A stretch of DNA of 64,000 bases from Peribacillus frigoritolerans (GCA_030562215.1 JAUPFL010000001.1:186001-250000), one strand, 5' to 3'. Numbered from the stretch's first letter, positions 1-9,790 are shown. The notes: generated by a model not told the origin, from the letters alone. Numbers and translations are program-made.

Positions 1-3
1 CTT

Positions 4-438
4 ATGTATCATCTATTATTACTTGTTCATGTAATTAGTGCGGTACTTCTTGGGAGTTACATTACATTACCTTGGCAAATGAAAAAAATGCTAACTATTC
101 CAAGAGACAACCTGGTACTTCGCATTAATCTCATTCAATCATATACACGAGCAGGGCATTATTCACTCATCCTCCTACTAGTATCTGGAGGCTTAATGAT
201 CGTCATATATTCTGCTTTCCCCTCAATAATTTGGGTAGTAGTATCCTTCACCACTTTACTGTTTATTGGTGCTTTTATGGGCATGATTAAAAAAAAACTT
301 AGGCAAATAAAGGATTCAGAAAAACCAGAGGATCTTTTGAAGAGGAATTTTAAAGTTTTAAGCATGTTTAGTTGGGCATTATTCGTTTGCATACTCTTTG
401 CACTCATTATAATGACTAATCCTTCTATACTGTTATAA
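4..438 (+). CDS. Small four-helix membrane protein, function unknown
   Basis: A 144-residue product reads from an ATG four bases from the window edge, so neither its ribosome binding site nor a longer N-terminus can be checked. Four hydrophobic stretches (about residues 3-22, 52-71, 73-94 and 119-139) and a basic loop KKKLRQIK (96-103) indicate an integral membrane protein. I do not recognise the family. The next gene, a DUF2306 membrane protein, follows 19 bases later with its own Shine-Dalgarno sequence, so the two are probably co-transcribed. Confidence 0.6.
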   Translation: MYHLLLLVHVISAVLLGSYITLPWQMKKMLTIPRDNLVLRINLIQSYTRAGHYSLILLLVSGGLMIVIYSAFPSIIWVVVSFTTLLFIGAFMGMIKKKLRQIKDSEKPEDLLKRNFKVLSMFSWALFVCILFALIIMTNPSILL

Positions 439-457
439 AACTGAGGAGGATAGGTAT

Positions 458-1083
458 ATGAAGCAACGCAAATTCCTAATTACGATTTTATCAATTATTT
501 CTGTAATGTGGGTAATGCATACACTATCTAAGAATTTTGTAGTTGATCCAAGTTTTCAGGGATTCCTATCAAAAAAGATGAACTTCTTTCTAATCAAATG
601 CTATGGGTATTGATGATCCGAGTTCATATTATTCTTGCGATAATTGCACTCCTTACAGGACCTCTCGGAATAATTAAACGATTACGTTTGAAATCCTTAA
701 CATTTCATCGATGGAATGGTCGAATCTATGTTTCATCTATTTTGTTAAACTTTATTCCCGGTTTATACGTTTCGTTCTTTGCGACAGGTGGCTGGCCAAG
801 TACAATAGGGTTTCTTATCTTAAATACACTATGGCTTATAACAACAATATTCGGTTATATATATATAAAAAGAAAAGATGTCTTACGGCATAGTCAATGG
901 ATCATCCGAAGTTTCTTTCTATCCTTTGCCAATATGATCATTTATATCATTGTCGCAATTACACATAATGGATTAGATCTTTCCTATGGTCTTTCATATA
1001 CGATTGCTGTATGGCTTTGCTGGATCTTCAATTTAGCAATTGCAGAAATTGTGATTAGAAAAAATACTTATGATATTAAATAA
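458..1083 (+). CDS. DUF2306-type membrane protein, frame broken near 575
   Basis: The gene starts at ATG 458, seven bases after GAGGAGGA. The first frame stops after about 50 codons, but the frame from about 575 to the stop at 1081-1083 continues the same protein. The slip lies in the run of six A at about 571-576, where one more A would restore a product of about 208 residues. The C-terminal part has the DUF2306 pattern: HRWNGRIY after the second helix, a conserved HSQWIIRS motif, and several transmembrane helices. The biochemical role of this family is not established. The break is probably a sequencing deletion. Confidence 0.6.
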
Positions 1084-1205
1084 TTACGAGCCTTTTTGAA
1101 AACTTTAGGTTCGCAATTTCTAACTTTTGGATTTCTTATCTTCTTGGTTAGATTAATTTAACGTGTATCATAGCTTTAATTTACTTAAAGAAATACTCCA
1201 TATTG

Positions 1206-1272
1206 TTTCAACCTGAACCTATTAAAAGGCACTTTCTTTCTATATGAGAGGAATGCGCCCGTTTGTTGAAAA
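1206..1272. repeat. Divergent copy of the about 75-bp hairpin repeat
   Basis: The stretch starts with CAACCTGAACC and ends in GCGCCCGTTTGTTG, the same outer pattern as the better copies at 5628, 9791, 10591 and 11199. The inner hairpin sequence is changed. It sits between two genes. The assignment rests only on visual similarity to the terminal motifs. Confidence 0.3.
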
Positions 1273-1378
1273 AGGATATTTTCCCCTGACAGTTTTACAT
1301 GAAATTTAGTTATCGTTAGTCAACATATCTATAAAGATGAGTCAATATGAAGTTATAACTAGTATGGAGGCGGTTATA

Positions 1379-1909
1379 ATGCTTAAACGTCCGAAAACGA
1401 ATGAATACCATCCGTTTTTCGAGAGCTACATAAGACTTGTTTCTGACGAAGGATTACTTGATATTCTAAAGAAGCAACAAGAGACAACTATTAATTTACT
1501 AAGAGGTATATCTAATGAACAAGCAGCGTACCAATACGAAGCGAAAAAATGGAATTTGAAAGAAGTACTCGGTCACATGGCAGATGCTGAACGCGTACTG
1601 AGTTCTCATGTTCTTGTAGTTGCTCGTGGAGATACTCCTTCATTTACGCCATTTGATAAAGATTTATATATGACTAATGCAGATTTCAGCCGACTTGATT
1701 TCCAAGACATACTTTCAGATTTTTCGATTGTACGACAATGCACCACTTCATTGATCGCCTGTCTTTCCAACGATGCATGGATACGCAAGGGAACAGTTTT
1801 AAATCATCCAACTACTGCACGTGCACTGGCGTACATAATTGCCGGTCATGAACTACATCATCTAGCAATTATCAAGGAAAGATATTTACTAAAATACAGC
1901 ATAGATTAA
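1379..1909 (+). CDS. DinB family protein
   Basis: Start chosen at ATG 1379, eight bases after GGAGG at 1366-1370; an upstream in-frame ATG at 1337 has no ribosome binding site. The 176-residue product is a DinB/YfiT-like four-helix bundle: the motif VLGHMADAERVL near residue 65 and HELHHLAIIKERYL near the C-terminus supply the three histidines that bind a divalent metal in this fold. Such proteins often act as thiol-dependent transferases or are damage-inducible, but the substrate cannot be told from sequence. The gene stands alone and is followed by a strong terminator. Confidence 0.8.
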   Translation: MLKRPKTNEYHPFFESYIRLVSDEGLLDILKKQQETTINLLRGISNEQAAYQYEAKKWNLKEVLGHMADAERVLSSHVLVVARGDTPSFTPFDKDLYMTNADFSRLDFQDILSDFSIVRQCTTSLIACLSNDAWIRKGTVLNHPTTARALAYIIAGHELHHLAIIKERYLLKYSID

Positions 1910-1914
1910 GATTC

Positions 1915-1955
1915 AAATGAAAAAAGGAAGTCATTTTGATTTCCTTTTTTCATTT
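1915..1955. terminator. Bidirectional intrinsic terminator
   Basis: A perfect 15-bp inverted repeat, AAATGAAAAAAGGAA at 1915-1929 and its complement at 1941-1955, with an 11-base loop. The stem carries A-runs on one side and T-runs on the other, so it can end transcription from the DinB gene and from the opposite side. Confidence 0.75.
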
Positions 1956-2104
1956 TGCACAAGGCATATTTTACTTAGATCTGGTTCCATAAAATTCGTA
2001 ATTGTTTTGTTTATTTTATTCAATTAAATGGCCCTAAAGTGGCATTATGAAGTGATAACAATTTACAATATCTTCTTCAAATCTAAACTGCGAACTTTCC
2101 CCAG

Positions 2105-3315
2105 CTACAGTGTACTTGAATTTTTAGTGTCTTGATGTAATTGCTCGTTTTGAATCTTAACTTGCTGAAACTGATATATTACATAAAAGATTAAACCCAC
2201 AAGTACAAATAAAGAAGAAGACAAAAACATACCAGTGTATCCAATATAATTTGCAATGATACCTAAGACAAAGGCTCCTCCTGCGATACCTAAATCGACT
2301 GACATATGATAAGTAGCTGTGGCGGCACCTCTACGTTCTGCAGGCACAGCTTCTATTACTAGCGCTTGTAAACTTGGTTGTATAGATCCTAATCCGAGAC
2401 TTATGAGAAAGGCTGAAAGCAAAAAGATGGTAAGTGTATTCGATTGACTTAACACAACCGTTCCTACGATACACAATAACATTCCCGGATAGATGACAAA
2501 ATAAGCTCCGTATTTGTCGGATATTTTACCGGTAATTGGCCTTATTACTAATAACACAAGTGAATAAACAGTAAAAAAGTATCCCGATGCTTCCACCATT
2601 TTTAATTCTTTTGCATAAAGAGAAATAAACGAAACAATACCACCATAAACAGATAAGATCATGACAGAAACAATACAGATAAGCATTACCTTAGGTTCGA
2701 TAAGTTTTTCAATAAGAGACCGATTTTGGTTTCCACCCTTTTTTTGTGTATGATCATCAACTTTAATCAAATTTCCTAAGAAAGCGCTAATTCCACCTAG
2801 AATACAACAAAAAATAAATAAAATATTAAAATTCCCACTATTCACAATCCATAACCCTAATGAAGGACCTATTACAAGTGCTAAGCTCACGAAGGCTCCA
2901 TAGTAACCCATTCCTTCAGCACGAAGTTCAGATGGTACGATATCAGCTGCCATTGTTCCCGATGCTGTTGTAGCGATTCCAAAGCTAAACCCATGTATAA
3001 ATCTTAAAAGGAAAAACAAAAGTATGCCCGGAATGTTTAAATAGAGAAACATTAATACAAAAAAGGCGATACGAGCATACAAAAATACTTTCTTTCTCCC
3101 GATTTCATCAAGCCACTTCCCAGCAAGAGGACGGGCAAATATCTGAGCTGTTGTAAAAAATGCAATAATTAACCCCACTTGTCGTTCTGTACCATCAAGA
3201 TGCTCTACTAAGTAAACAGGTAACGTTGGCAACAACATATAAAAGCTAGTAAACATAAAAAATTACTAAAACACAGTAGTAAAAAATTACCATTCCATAA
3301 TTTGTTATTATGCAT
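2105..3315 (-). CDS. MFS transporter (drug-efflux type), frame broken near 3260
   Basis: A major facilitator superfamily exporter of about 403 residues. The open frame up to 3256 begins inside helix 1. On the same strand an ATG at 3315, preceded by GGGGAG, encodes the missing start (MHNNKLWNGNF...) in another frame. One T missing from the run of six at about 3257-3262 separates them. Family marks include the loop 2-3 motif GKWLDEIGRKK near residue 65 and about twelve hydrophobic helices with a central hydrophilic loop. The substrate is unknown. The gene diverges from the small peptide gene at 3413. Confidence 0.75.
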
Positions 3316-3352
3316 CATATCTCCCCTTTTCGCCATATTTATCAGAATATTC

Positions 3353-3380
3353 TTGTAATCAATTACCAATTATATTATAA
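3353..3380 (+). promoter_or_regulatory. Possible sigma-A promoter of the small peptide gene
   Basis: TTGTAA at 3353-3358 and TTATAA at 3375-3380 are separated by 16 bases and lie 33 bases before the peptide ATG. The match is moderate in an AT-rich region. Confidence 0.35.
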
Positions 3381-3412
3381 ATAGGTTATAAATGGAAATG
3401 GAGGTGAGCTGA

Positions 3413-3469
3413 ATGTTAAAATTCCAAAGCGCGAGCATTAAAATTAAACCATCTGGATTTGAAACTTGA
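3413..3469 (+). CDS. Tiny 18-residue peptide gene
   Basis: ATG 3413 follows GGAGGTGAG with good spacing and opens an 18-codon frame, MLKFQSASIKIKPSGFET, ending at TGA 3467-3469. It has a promoter-like sequence before it and a perfect intrinsic terminator 29 bases after it, so it forms a complete small transcription unit. The peptide is basic, without a signal sequence or cysteine. The next gene is a TPR protein. This recalls peptide-sensing pairs, but the peptide lacks the export signal of Phr-type precursors. I do not recognise it. Confidence 0.45.
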   Translation: MLKFQSASIKIKPSGFET

Positions 3470-3497
3470 TCTATCGTTCTATGATTAAGCGTTACAT

Positions 3498-3530
3498 AGT
3501 GGATCCCCTTGTGGGATCCACTTATTATTT
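3498..3530 (+). terminator. Intrinsic terminator after the small peptide gene
   Basis: AGTGGATCCC at 3498-3507 pairs perfectly with GGGATCCACT at 3513-3522 across a five-base loop and is followed by TATTATTT. It separates the peptide gene from the TPR gene. Confidence 0.75.
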
Positions 3531-3595
3531 ACATAAAGTCATAAAGTCAAAATACGGCTTAACATATATACTAGAATCGTTAAGGAGGAGTAAAC

Positions 3596-4845
3596 TTGAT
3601 AAATACAGAAAACGCCTTTTTATCAGCATTTTTGTATTTTAAAGAAACTGATAATCAAGCAAATATATGGTCTAAAACGGTTTGTCGTTCTTTACTATCA
3701 CAAGATTTTACAAAAGCTTCATACCGTCTTGGACAATTACTAGAACCATCTACCCTTTTTGAAGTAGCATCTGTTTCTAAAATACCTGTAGAGTCTTTAT
3801 CAAATTTAGATTATTCATTGGAGGGACCTATAAAGGATATCAAAGACAAAATATTGAATGTTTCTTACTTGTCTCCAGTAGAGGTATTAAATGTTGCTTA
3901 TAGTCTTGCTGCTATATCCCGATTTGAATTATCTTCAAAAATCCTTCGTAACATTGAAATTAAACATTTAATCAATGAAGAGTTAATTCACTACTATTAC
4001 TTAAGTTTCTTTTTGAAAAATAGATTAACCGAGGAAGCATCTTGTGAAGAAGAATTTTCAAACATGAAAAACATTTTTGAGAATCAAACGTTCTCCGAGG
4101 TAGCCTTATTAAAAGTTGCTACTCAAGCTATTGTTTGGCACATAAAAGAAAAATCCATAAGTTCAGATCTCTATAAATGGTACATAAAGATAGGGTTAGA
4201 TGCTGTAAAGGTTTTAGGAGAAGGAAAAACATTCCCTGAAAAGATAGCTCTTTCCGCATTTCACCGTGCTTATGCAATGGTTCCTGCTGAAGAAATGCTA
4301 GTGGAACAAACTAGAAATGAAATGGAGAAAGCTTTATATTATGCAAAATCTGCTGTACCTTCAAATGATCTAGAAGTATGCAGGAAACTAAATGCAATCA
4401 AAACTTGTTACGAATCAGAATTAAAAGAGCGTCTATATTTGTCAAAAGAGTATGAACAAGCAGAACGAGCAGGATCAGATTTGATTGATACAGACCCTAA
4501 TTGGTCTATATCTTATCATGAAATGGCAGATGTATATATGCATACTGAACAGTTTGAAAAAGCTCTATCTATGTTTAATAAAGCACAAGAAATTGGCCTT
4601 CCCGTATAACCTATACACATTTTATGATGGGGTATTGTTTAAATTCTCTTGGCAGAAAGCAAGAAGCTCTTATTTCATTTTTGAAGACTTTAGAAGTCGA
4701 CTCAACTAATTTATCAGCTGGTATTAATGGCTATAACATATCAAAAGAGATTAAACATGATTCTTTTGAAAAATTTAAAAGGTATTTAGACCAATGGGAA
4801 ACAGAAGGCATTTTAGGTGAGGAAGAAAAGGTATATATCAAATAA
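3596..4845 (+). CDS. TPR-repeat protein, frame broken near 4602
   Basis: TTG start at 3596 behind AAGGAGGAG. The first frame ends at 4607-4609, yet the frame through 4845 continues the helical repeats. One extra C in the CCC run at 4601-4603 would give an uninterrupted product of about 416 residues. The C-terminal third has tetratricopeptide-type helix pairs (SISYHEMADVYMHTEQFEKAL, then FMMGYCLNSLGRKQEAL), while the N-terminal part is helical but unrecognised. No DNA-binding domain or signal peptide is visible, so a cytoplasmic protein-interaction role is likely. The small peptide gene just upstream may be a partner; this is speculative. Confidence 0.65.
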
Positions 4846-5093
4846 ATTGGTGACAGCTATACAGTTTTTTGTACTTTAAGTAGCTAACAACTCTAAAACG
4901 TACATTTATCTGTTGCGCCTGGCCCTCCATCAATCTAAGTTGACATGAAAAAAGCTATTCTCTTTTTGTAGAATATACAGAAAGGAAGGCTTTTTTTCTA
5001 TTTCAGAAGAAAGTCTCTTTTCAATATAAATGTTCAATCCACCAATATTTTATCTCTCATTTCCCTACTACGATGCAGATTTTCCCTTTATTT

Positions 5094-5375
5094 TTAGTTA
5101 TTGTTAGATGTTGTTGCTGACGTTGTTTCCTCGTTGCAGTTTCTTCCAGCCTCTTCAATGCCCTTTATGGCATCTAATAAGTTGAGACCTAAGTCAATTG
5201 CATCCTTTACTTCTAAAGGTATATCTAATGTACAGAAAAAGGCTTTTTTTGCTGGGGTTTGCTTAGTATAATATACTGAAGTTTTGGTGGTACGTCTTCT
5301 ATACGTCTTTTTCGATGACAAAAAACGACAAAATAAATGAAAAATAATAGTAATAATATACTTGCAAAATAGCAC
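5094..5375 (-). CDS. Hypothetical protein, start uncertain
   Basis: The C-terminal half (about residues 45-93, with DIPLEVKDAIDLGLNLLDAI then an acidic, Thr/Asn-rich tail) looks like real protein. The first 20 residues are hydrophobic and cysteine-containing with no ribosome binding site, so the true start is probably later or in another frame. No family is recognised and no operon partner is visible. Confidence 0.35.
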   Translation of the reverse strand: MLFCKYIITIIFHLFCRFLSSKKTYRRRTTKTSVYYTKQTPAKKAFFCTLDIPLEVKDAIDLGLNLLDAIKGIEEAGRNCNEETTSATTSNNN

Positions 5376-5563
5376 TTAAAATAAGTGCAAATTATACCCT
5401 AATATAGCTTTGAAACAAAACAACTCTGGCATACGCAATACACCGAATTGAGACGGATGATTCCCATATGGTATATGAAAAACTTCTGTCAATGTAAAAA
5501 AACCATTCACTATATAAGTAATAATATATTCTTCTAAACCATGCTACTTCTTTACTTCACCAA

Positions 5564-5593
5564 GAAAAACCATACTTCCTTCTTTAAGTATGG
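5564..5593 (-). terminator. Terminator-like hairpin on the minus strand
   Basis: CCATACTT at 5570-5577 pairs with AAGTATGG at 5586-5593. Read on the minus strand the stem is followed by GTTTTTC. No complete minus-strand gene lies directly upstream of it, so it may be a relic. Confidence 0.35.
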
Positions 5594-5627
5594 CACTTGT
5601 TAGCTTTATAATTCTTTATGTTTTATT

Positions 5628-5700
5628 GAACTAACCTGCCCCTATAGTTGCATAAAGAAAAACTGCCTTAAAGACAGTCAATCTTAAGCTAACGCACCTG
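5628..5700 (+). repeat. About 75-bp dispersed hairpin repeat, copy A
   Basis: The element opens with GAACTAACCTGCCCC, contains a short hairpin around CTGCCTTAAAGACAG, and closes with AGCTAACGCACCTG. The two ends are imperfect inverted repeats built on AACTAAC. At least four good copies and several partial ones lie in this window, always between genes. A MITE-like or REP-like family is the best description. Confidence 0.65.
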
Positions 5701-5824
5701 ATATTTCAACAAGGCTAAATAATAAGTTACTAAAGACAAGAATTATTTTTTATATAATAATACGTATTTTCCTTATACTTGCGCATATTAAAAACAATAA
5801 CATTGAAAGCGAGATGGATACGCA

Positions 5825-5980
5825 TTGTCTAAACAAGGGATGCAAAACAAGGATCAAACGAGAAAGCAAATCGAGAAACAGGATAAAAGAAATGATGTTG
5901 AACTAGGTAATGAATTTCAAATTGGAAACACAAGTTCACAGAGCCCCAAAAAAAGTGGACGTCAAGTAAATAAAAAATAA
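5825..5980 (+). CDS. Small hydrophilic protein (51 residues), possibly spore-related
   Basis: TTG 5825 opens a 51-codon frame ending at 5978-5980, directly overlapping a strong terminator, which argues for a real gene. The product is very hydrophilic and rich in Lys, Gln and Asn (QTRKQIEKQDKR, then ELGNEF). Its composition and the ELGNEF stretch recall gamma-type small acid-soluble spore proteins, but the resemblance is weak. The ribosome binding site is poor; an internal ATG at 5840 is an alternative start. Confidence 0.5.
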   Translation: MSKQGMQNKDQTRKQIEKQDKRNDVELGNEFQIGNTSSQSPKKSGRQVNKK

Positions 5981-6006
5981 CCTCGATTTTTCGGGGTTAT
6001 TTTTTC
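5977..6006 (+). terminator. Intrinsic terminator of the small gene
   Basis: ATAACCTCGA at 5977-5986 pairs over ten positions (one T-G) with TCGGGGTTAT at 5991-6000 around a TTTT loop and is followed by TTTTTTCT. Confidence 0.8.
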
Positions 6007-6076
6007 TATTTTGTAAAATCGCAATTCAATTTTCTGAAATAAAGCCGACAGCGCTGATCTTCAGCTAATGCACCCA

Positions 6077-6358
6077 TTAGTTCGATTCACTTATTTCTAA
6101 TATATTCTGGAGTGGACATTCTTCATATTTCTTTTCCTTTGCTAGAATAAAGTAAATCCCAAGAATAAAAGTAATTATTAAAATGACACAAATTACCCAA
6201 TACATCAAAGGATATTGATATAGTACTGTTGTTCTTGTAATTCCTGAATTCATATCTGTTGTTGTTATTATATTCTTAACAGGATCATTAAGCATGTCCA
6301 CAATTAAGTATGTTAGTAAAGATGAAAGAGTAAGAAATATTCCTATCGCACGTTTCAT
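6077..6358 (-). CDS. Small two-helix membrane protein
   Basis: The start is taken at ATG 6358 (MKRAIGIFL), eight bases after AGGAGG; ATG 6361 is nearly as good and the GTG at 6367 overlaps the Shine-Dalgarno itself. The 93-residue product has an N-terminal hydrophobic segment (about 5-22), an extracellular loop with TTTDMNSGITRTT, and a second helix (about 52-73), ending in a charged tail. No family is recognised. An 18-bp perfect palindrome lies 20 bases upstream of the start, so the gene is probably regulated. Confidence 0.55.
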   Translation of the reverse strand: MKRAIGIFLTLSSLLTYLIVDMLNDPVKNIITTTDMNSGITRTTVLYQYPLMYWVICVILIITFILGIYFILAKEKKYEECPLQNILEISESN

Positions 6359-6380
6359 CATTTTCACCTCCTAAAACCGT

Positions 6381-6398
6381 TAAACTGTATACAGTTTA
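6381..6398. promoter_or_regulatory. Perfect 18-bp palindrome, candidate operator
   Basis: TAAACTGTATACAGTTTA reads identically on both strands. It lies just upstream of the ribosome binding site of the small membrane protein gene, where a dimeric repressor would act. The regulator is not identified; GntR/YtrA-type sites have a similar TGTATACA core, which is only a hint. Confidence 0.5.
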
Positions 6399-6418
6399 GT
6401 AAAAACAAAATCCTTGTT

Positions 6419-6490
6419 GAACTAACCTGCCCCTTTATTTCCGTAAGAAATACGATTCTTATTAAAGAATCGCGCCCTTTAATGGAATAA
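6419..6490 (+). repeat. Divergent copy of the 75-bp hairpin repeat
   Basis: It begins GAACTAACCTGCCCCTTTA, like copy A, but the inner hairpin is replaced by another one (CGATTCTTATTAAAGAATCG) and the right end reads GCGCCCTTTAATGG. The outer ends are kept and the middle is changed. Confidence 0.5.
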
Positions 6491-6570
6491 GTCGTATTCA
6501 TCTAATTATTGAAATTCCCCACTTTAAATCTCTCCAAATAAGCATTAATACCCTTCAATAACCTACACCA

Positions 6571-8124
6571 TCATTTTTGATTAATGGTGTAATCAATATG
6601 TAAGAAAGGAATGCCAAAAATTCGCATTTTGTGATGTGCTGTGAGTATTCCTGTAATTGTTTCATTAATTAAAAAGTGCTCGGATAATGGAAGCTTGAAA
6701 AGCGCTTTGCCAGCTGCTAAATAAATACCAGAGTCACTTTCTCCCTCGCTCGAAAGAATAAGAGAGCCATCGATAGCGTCAAGCTGTAAAATACCAATCA
6801 TTGACGAATAGGGAAGAGGAAGTGCTATATTCATATACGTCCTGCCCTCCGTTTTATGCTGAGAATAAATGGCCACAAATACGGTATTCTCCTTCACCTG
6901 GCGAATCCATGCGCGTGGATTTTTCCTCCCATCTAGCGTTTGATCAACAGCACGTATTTTATATGTCATTTCAGTACGTTTACTTGAGATGGGCAAGTTC
7001 AATTGCTGTAGTTTTGTACTTATCAATTTATAGCACACCGCAAATGGTTTAAACCAAGTTGCCCATTTTACAGAAGCAAATAACCGATACTGATCTGTGT
7101 TCTCATAAAAATGGACGATTTTTTTGGTAAAGTTTTGATATCAACAAAATCACTTAGTTCATCCACTAGTCCTGGGTGTTGCTTGCCTGCTCCTTTTAAC
7201 GCACCTCGAATTTGGCTCACTGGGAAATTCCAGACATCCTGCTTCGTTTTAGGAGGCTCAAGCACCCAACCGAGTACGCCTAACATGCCAAAAATTAAAC
7301 AGTTAAATAAGCCATGAAATTTTAGCATAAAATCAATACTAACAAACCAAAGTCCAAACGAATTATTTGTCGCATAAAGCAATGAAAATAAGATTGTGAT
7401 GCCTAGTGCACTGAATGATAGCCGTATCAATATCGTCTGCAAGTGTGAAAGGAAGCGTGTTCGGTATGCAAGTACGATTAAGGTGTAAATGGCAAATATG
7501 TATAGCAACACAGAGATGAATTCCAGTAACGGCGAAAATGAAATGCCAATGGCGACGAGCATGGGACCTGCTAAAATAATAGGCACAATTAATCGATACC
7601 ATGTTGAATCGTGTAAGCGTCCAAAAACCCAAGAGATATGGGCAATAAGAAGGCAGAGTAATGAAAATGAATAGCTGTTAACCAAGTGATTAGTGGACTA
7701 AAACCTGTATCAATTCCCGCAATATAAGCAAAGAACCATAGTCCGCCTACAAATAAATACATCATCCCGATATCAATCGATATTTCTGCCCAGTTTGTAA
7801 AACCACGCTGAAAAAATCGCTTTAGCCCATAACACGCCACAAAAAAGGTTAAAATCATATAAATGAAAGCCAGTACCATCTGTCCTGTACTTGATGGGAC
7901 AACTTGCAATAAAAAAAGATGGAGAGCATAGCAATCCAATTGAAAATAATATGTTTCCTCTTTGTTTCTAATAGTAGCTGGAGCATAAGTGGCACGAAAA
8001 TCAACTGTGCAGCTGTCAGCATTAACAAATAGGGTTCAGATGTCAAAATGCTGCTTGCTATGAAAAAGAACACACCTGCAATGGTGATTGAACTAAACAG
8101 TATGCTCTTTAAATTCGCCTTCAT
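6571..8124 (-). CDS. yndJ: YndJ-like membrane protein, frame broken three times
   Basis: Four fragments in three frames join into one product of about 518 residues. The slips sit at about 7911-7917 (a run of seven A), 7617-7625 and 7107-7111 (a run of five A), each equivalent to one missing base. The first 300 residues are a multi-helix membrane region; the last 150 are a soluble domain ending near HIDYTINQK. It follows yndG and yndH as in Bacillus subtilis and overlaps yndH by 32 bases. The function of YndJ is not known. Three slips in one gene could mean real decay, but the rest of the window argues for sequencing error. Confidence 0.75.
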
Positions 8125-8704
8125 AAGCTATCAACCTTCCTACGATTCGGTTTCGTATATCTACTTGAATCGTAAATACTTCTCGGGCATCATCGTACCC
8201 TTCCTCAACGGTCACAACTCCTTCTAATAACCGAAGAATTGGAAACTCTAGGTTACCTATAACGATACGTTGAGGACCAGAGCGAATGTTTATGCGCCCT
8301 TCAGGTGTCACCACAAACTTTAAATCCGAATAAAATAAGCTCGGCTCCCCTAAATAATCCTTCACAACTCTACGCTTCGAATCAACCGTCATAAATGCAT
8401 TAAAATCCCGAGTAATCTCTTCAAAATAAAAAGTACGCTCCCAATATATTTCTGCCTCACCAGTCGGCAATGATCTACAGGTATTTTTGATTGAAAACGG
8501 CACATCCTTCCCGTTTTCGGGAAAAAGAAATTTCCAGCGTGTTGCTAATTTTAAAAAGGGTTTTAGCCAGAAAGCCCCCGTTTCAATCTTTGACATCGTT
8601 CCGACCCCATTAAACGGTTTATCAATTGGTAGGGCATAACGCTCTTGTAGCTTAGGATGAAGTCTTTGAAAATCCTCACCTAAGAGGTCTTGGTAGATTG
8701 TCAT
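8093..8704 (-). CDS. yndH: DUF4166 protein YndH
   Basis: An intact 203-residue frame with no membrane segment. It matches the DUF4166 family by organisation: an N-terminal YQDLLGEDFQRLHPKLQERY stretch, GVGTM near residue 37, and a beta-rich remainder. Its ATG overlaps the TAA of yndG by one base and its end overlaps the start of yndJ, so the three are translationally coupled. The biochemical role is unknown; co-occurrence with a polyketide-cyclase-like and membrane partners suggests a membrane-associated complex (inference). Confidence 0.8.
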   Translation of the reverse strand: MTIYQDLLGEDFQRLHPKLQERYALPIDKPFNGVGTMSKIETGAFWLKPFLKLATRWKFLFPENGKDVPFSIKNTCRSLPTGEAEIYWERTFYFEEITRDFNAFMTVDSKRRVVKDYLGEPSLFYSDLKFVVTPEGRINIRSGPQRIVIGNLEFPILRLLEGVVTVEEGYDDAREVFTIQVDIRNRIVGRLIAYEGEFKEHTV

Positions 8705-9627
8705 TATGATTCACCCTTTCTCGTACGCTTGCAACTTGTTGCCGATGGCAAATCAGTTGCTAGTAAGAAGCTAATAATGGAAAGGACCCACAGACTAGCA
8801 TTAAATGTAATAGGGTTAAACGGGTGCGTTGAGAATGAAGGACTAGCGATTAAGGCACTTATAGTTAATACTGGAAAAACAATCATCTGCAGAACAAGTA
8901 AATGTCTTTTCTTACGATAAAGAAGCCAAACCACCGCAAATAAAATCTCGAGAACGCCTATTATTCCTACACCCTTTACAGCAGCAGTCCCCTCCAAGGA
9001 AGTTAAACTAGATAGCATCGATACTTCCTCAGGATGTTTGGCAATCATCTTCGGTACTAGCCCCTGATAAAGCCAAACAAAGAAAAAGAGCATTGTTACT
9101 ATAGCGTTAATAATGACACGTACATACTGTGATCGTGGCGATTCCCCCTTTTCAATCCAGCGTTTTAGCACATCAAAGCTTAGAGCTGTTGTCCACCCCA
9201 TGATTGGCCGAAAAAAGAGGTCTAAAAGCCGTCCAAATAAACCATAGCGTACATCATAATCATATTGGGTGAGAAATGTGGTTCCGTTATCTGTCGGTAT
9301 ATATTGCCAATACCCTTTCCCTTCACAAATTGGCGAAATTTTTTGATCGGTACCAAAGTGAAGAGAAGATGTTTTTGAACCATCCTTCTTATTATGCGTA
9401 CCGATACTTTTACCCCAGCCAGCGACTTTTACACCACATCCCAATTTCGTTTCATATAAAAAGGATTGCGGATCATCTTCTGATTTTTTCGGTAAATAGG
9501 TAATAGAAGAAAAACGCAAATCCCATTGTTCATGTAGTTCAGGCTTTTGAGTCATACGCCATACCTCGTCTATAGTTGCCTGAATTGGAATTTCCACATA
9601 GATTGGTTTGTTTTTCATAAATGTCAA
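8704..9627 (-). CDS. yndG: SRPBCC/DoxX-like fusion protein YndG
   Basis: The 307-residue frame starts at TTG 9627, six bases after GGAGG; the ATG three codons later is too far from it. Residues 8-150 look like an SRPBCC (START-like) ligand-binding domain, with VEIPIQATIDEVWRM at the N-terminus. Residues 170-300 hold four hydrophobic helices of the DoxX-like type. It is the first gene of the yndG-yndH-yndJ operon. The ligand and function are unknown. Confidence 0.8.
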   Translation of the reverse strand: MTFMKNKPIYVEIPIQATIDEVWRMTQKPELHEQWDLRFSSITYLPKKSEDDPQSFLYETKLGCGVKVAGWGKSIGTHNKKDGSKTSSLHFGTDQKISPICEGKGYWQYIPTDNGTTFLTQYDYDVRYGLFGRLLDLFFRPIMGWTTALSFDVLKRWIEKGESPRSQYVRVIINAIVTMLFFFVWLYQGLVPKMIAKHPEEVSMLSSLTSLEGTAAVKGVGIIGVLEILFAVVWLLYRKKRHLLVLQMIVFPVLTISALIASPSFSTHPFNPITFNASLWVLSIISFLLATDLPSATSCKRTRKGES

Positions 9628-9790
9628 ATGTCACCTCCATTAATAAAGTAACATAAGTTCTAATACACAATGTTAGAATTTCTGAAATCGCTGTAAGAAT
9701 GATAGAGTTTAAAGACACTCTAATAACTTATTTTATTGCCCAATTATCTGGCCCAATTGTAGAACTAAGGTCAAACAGCACTCTTCAAAT

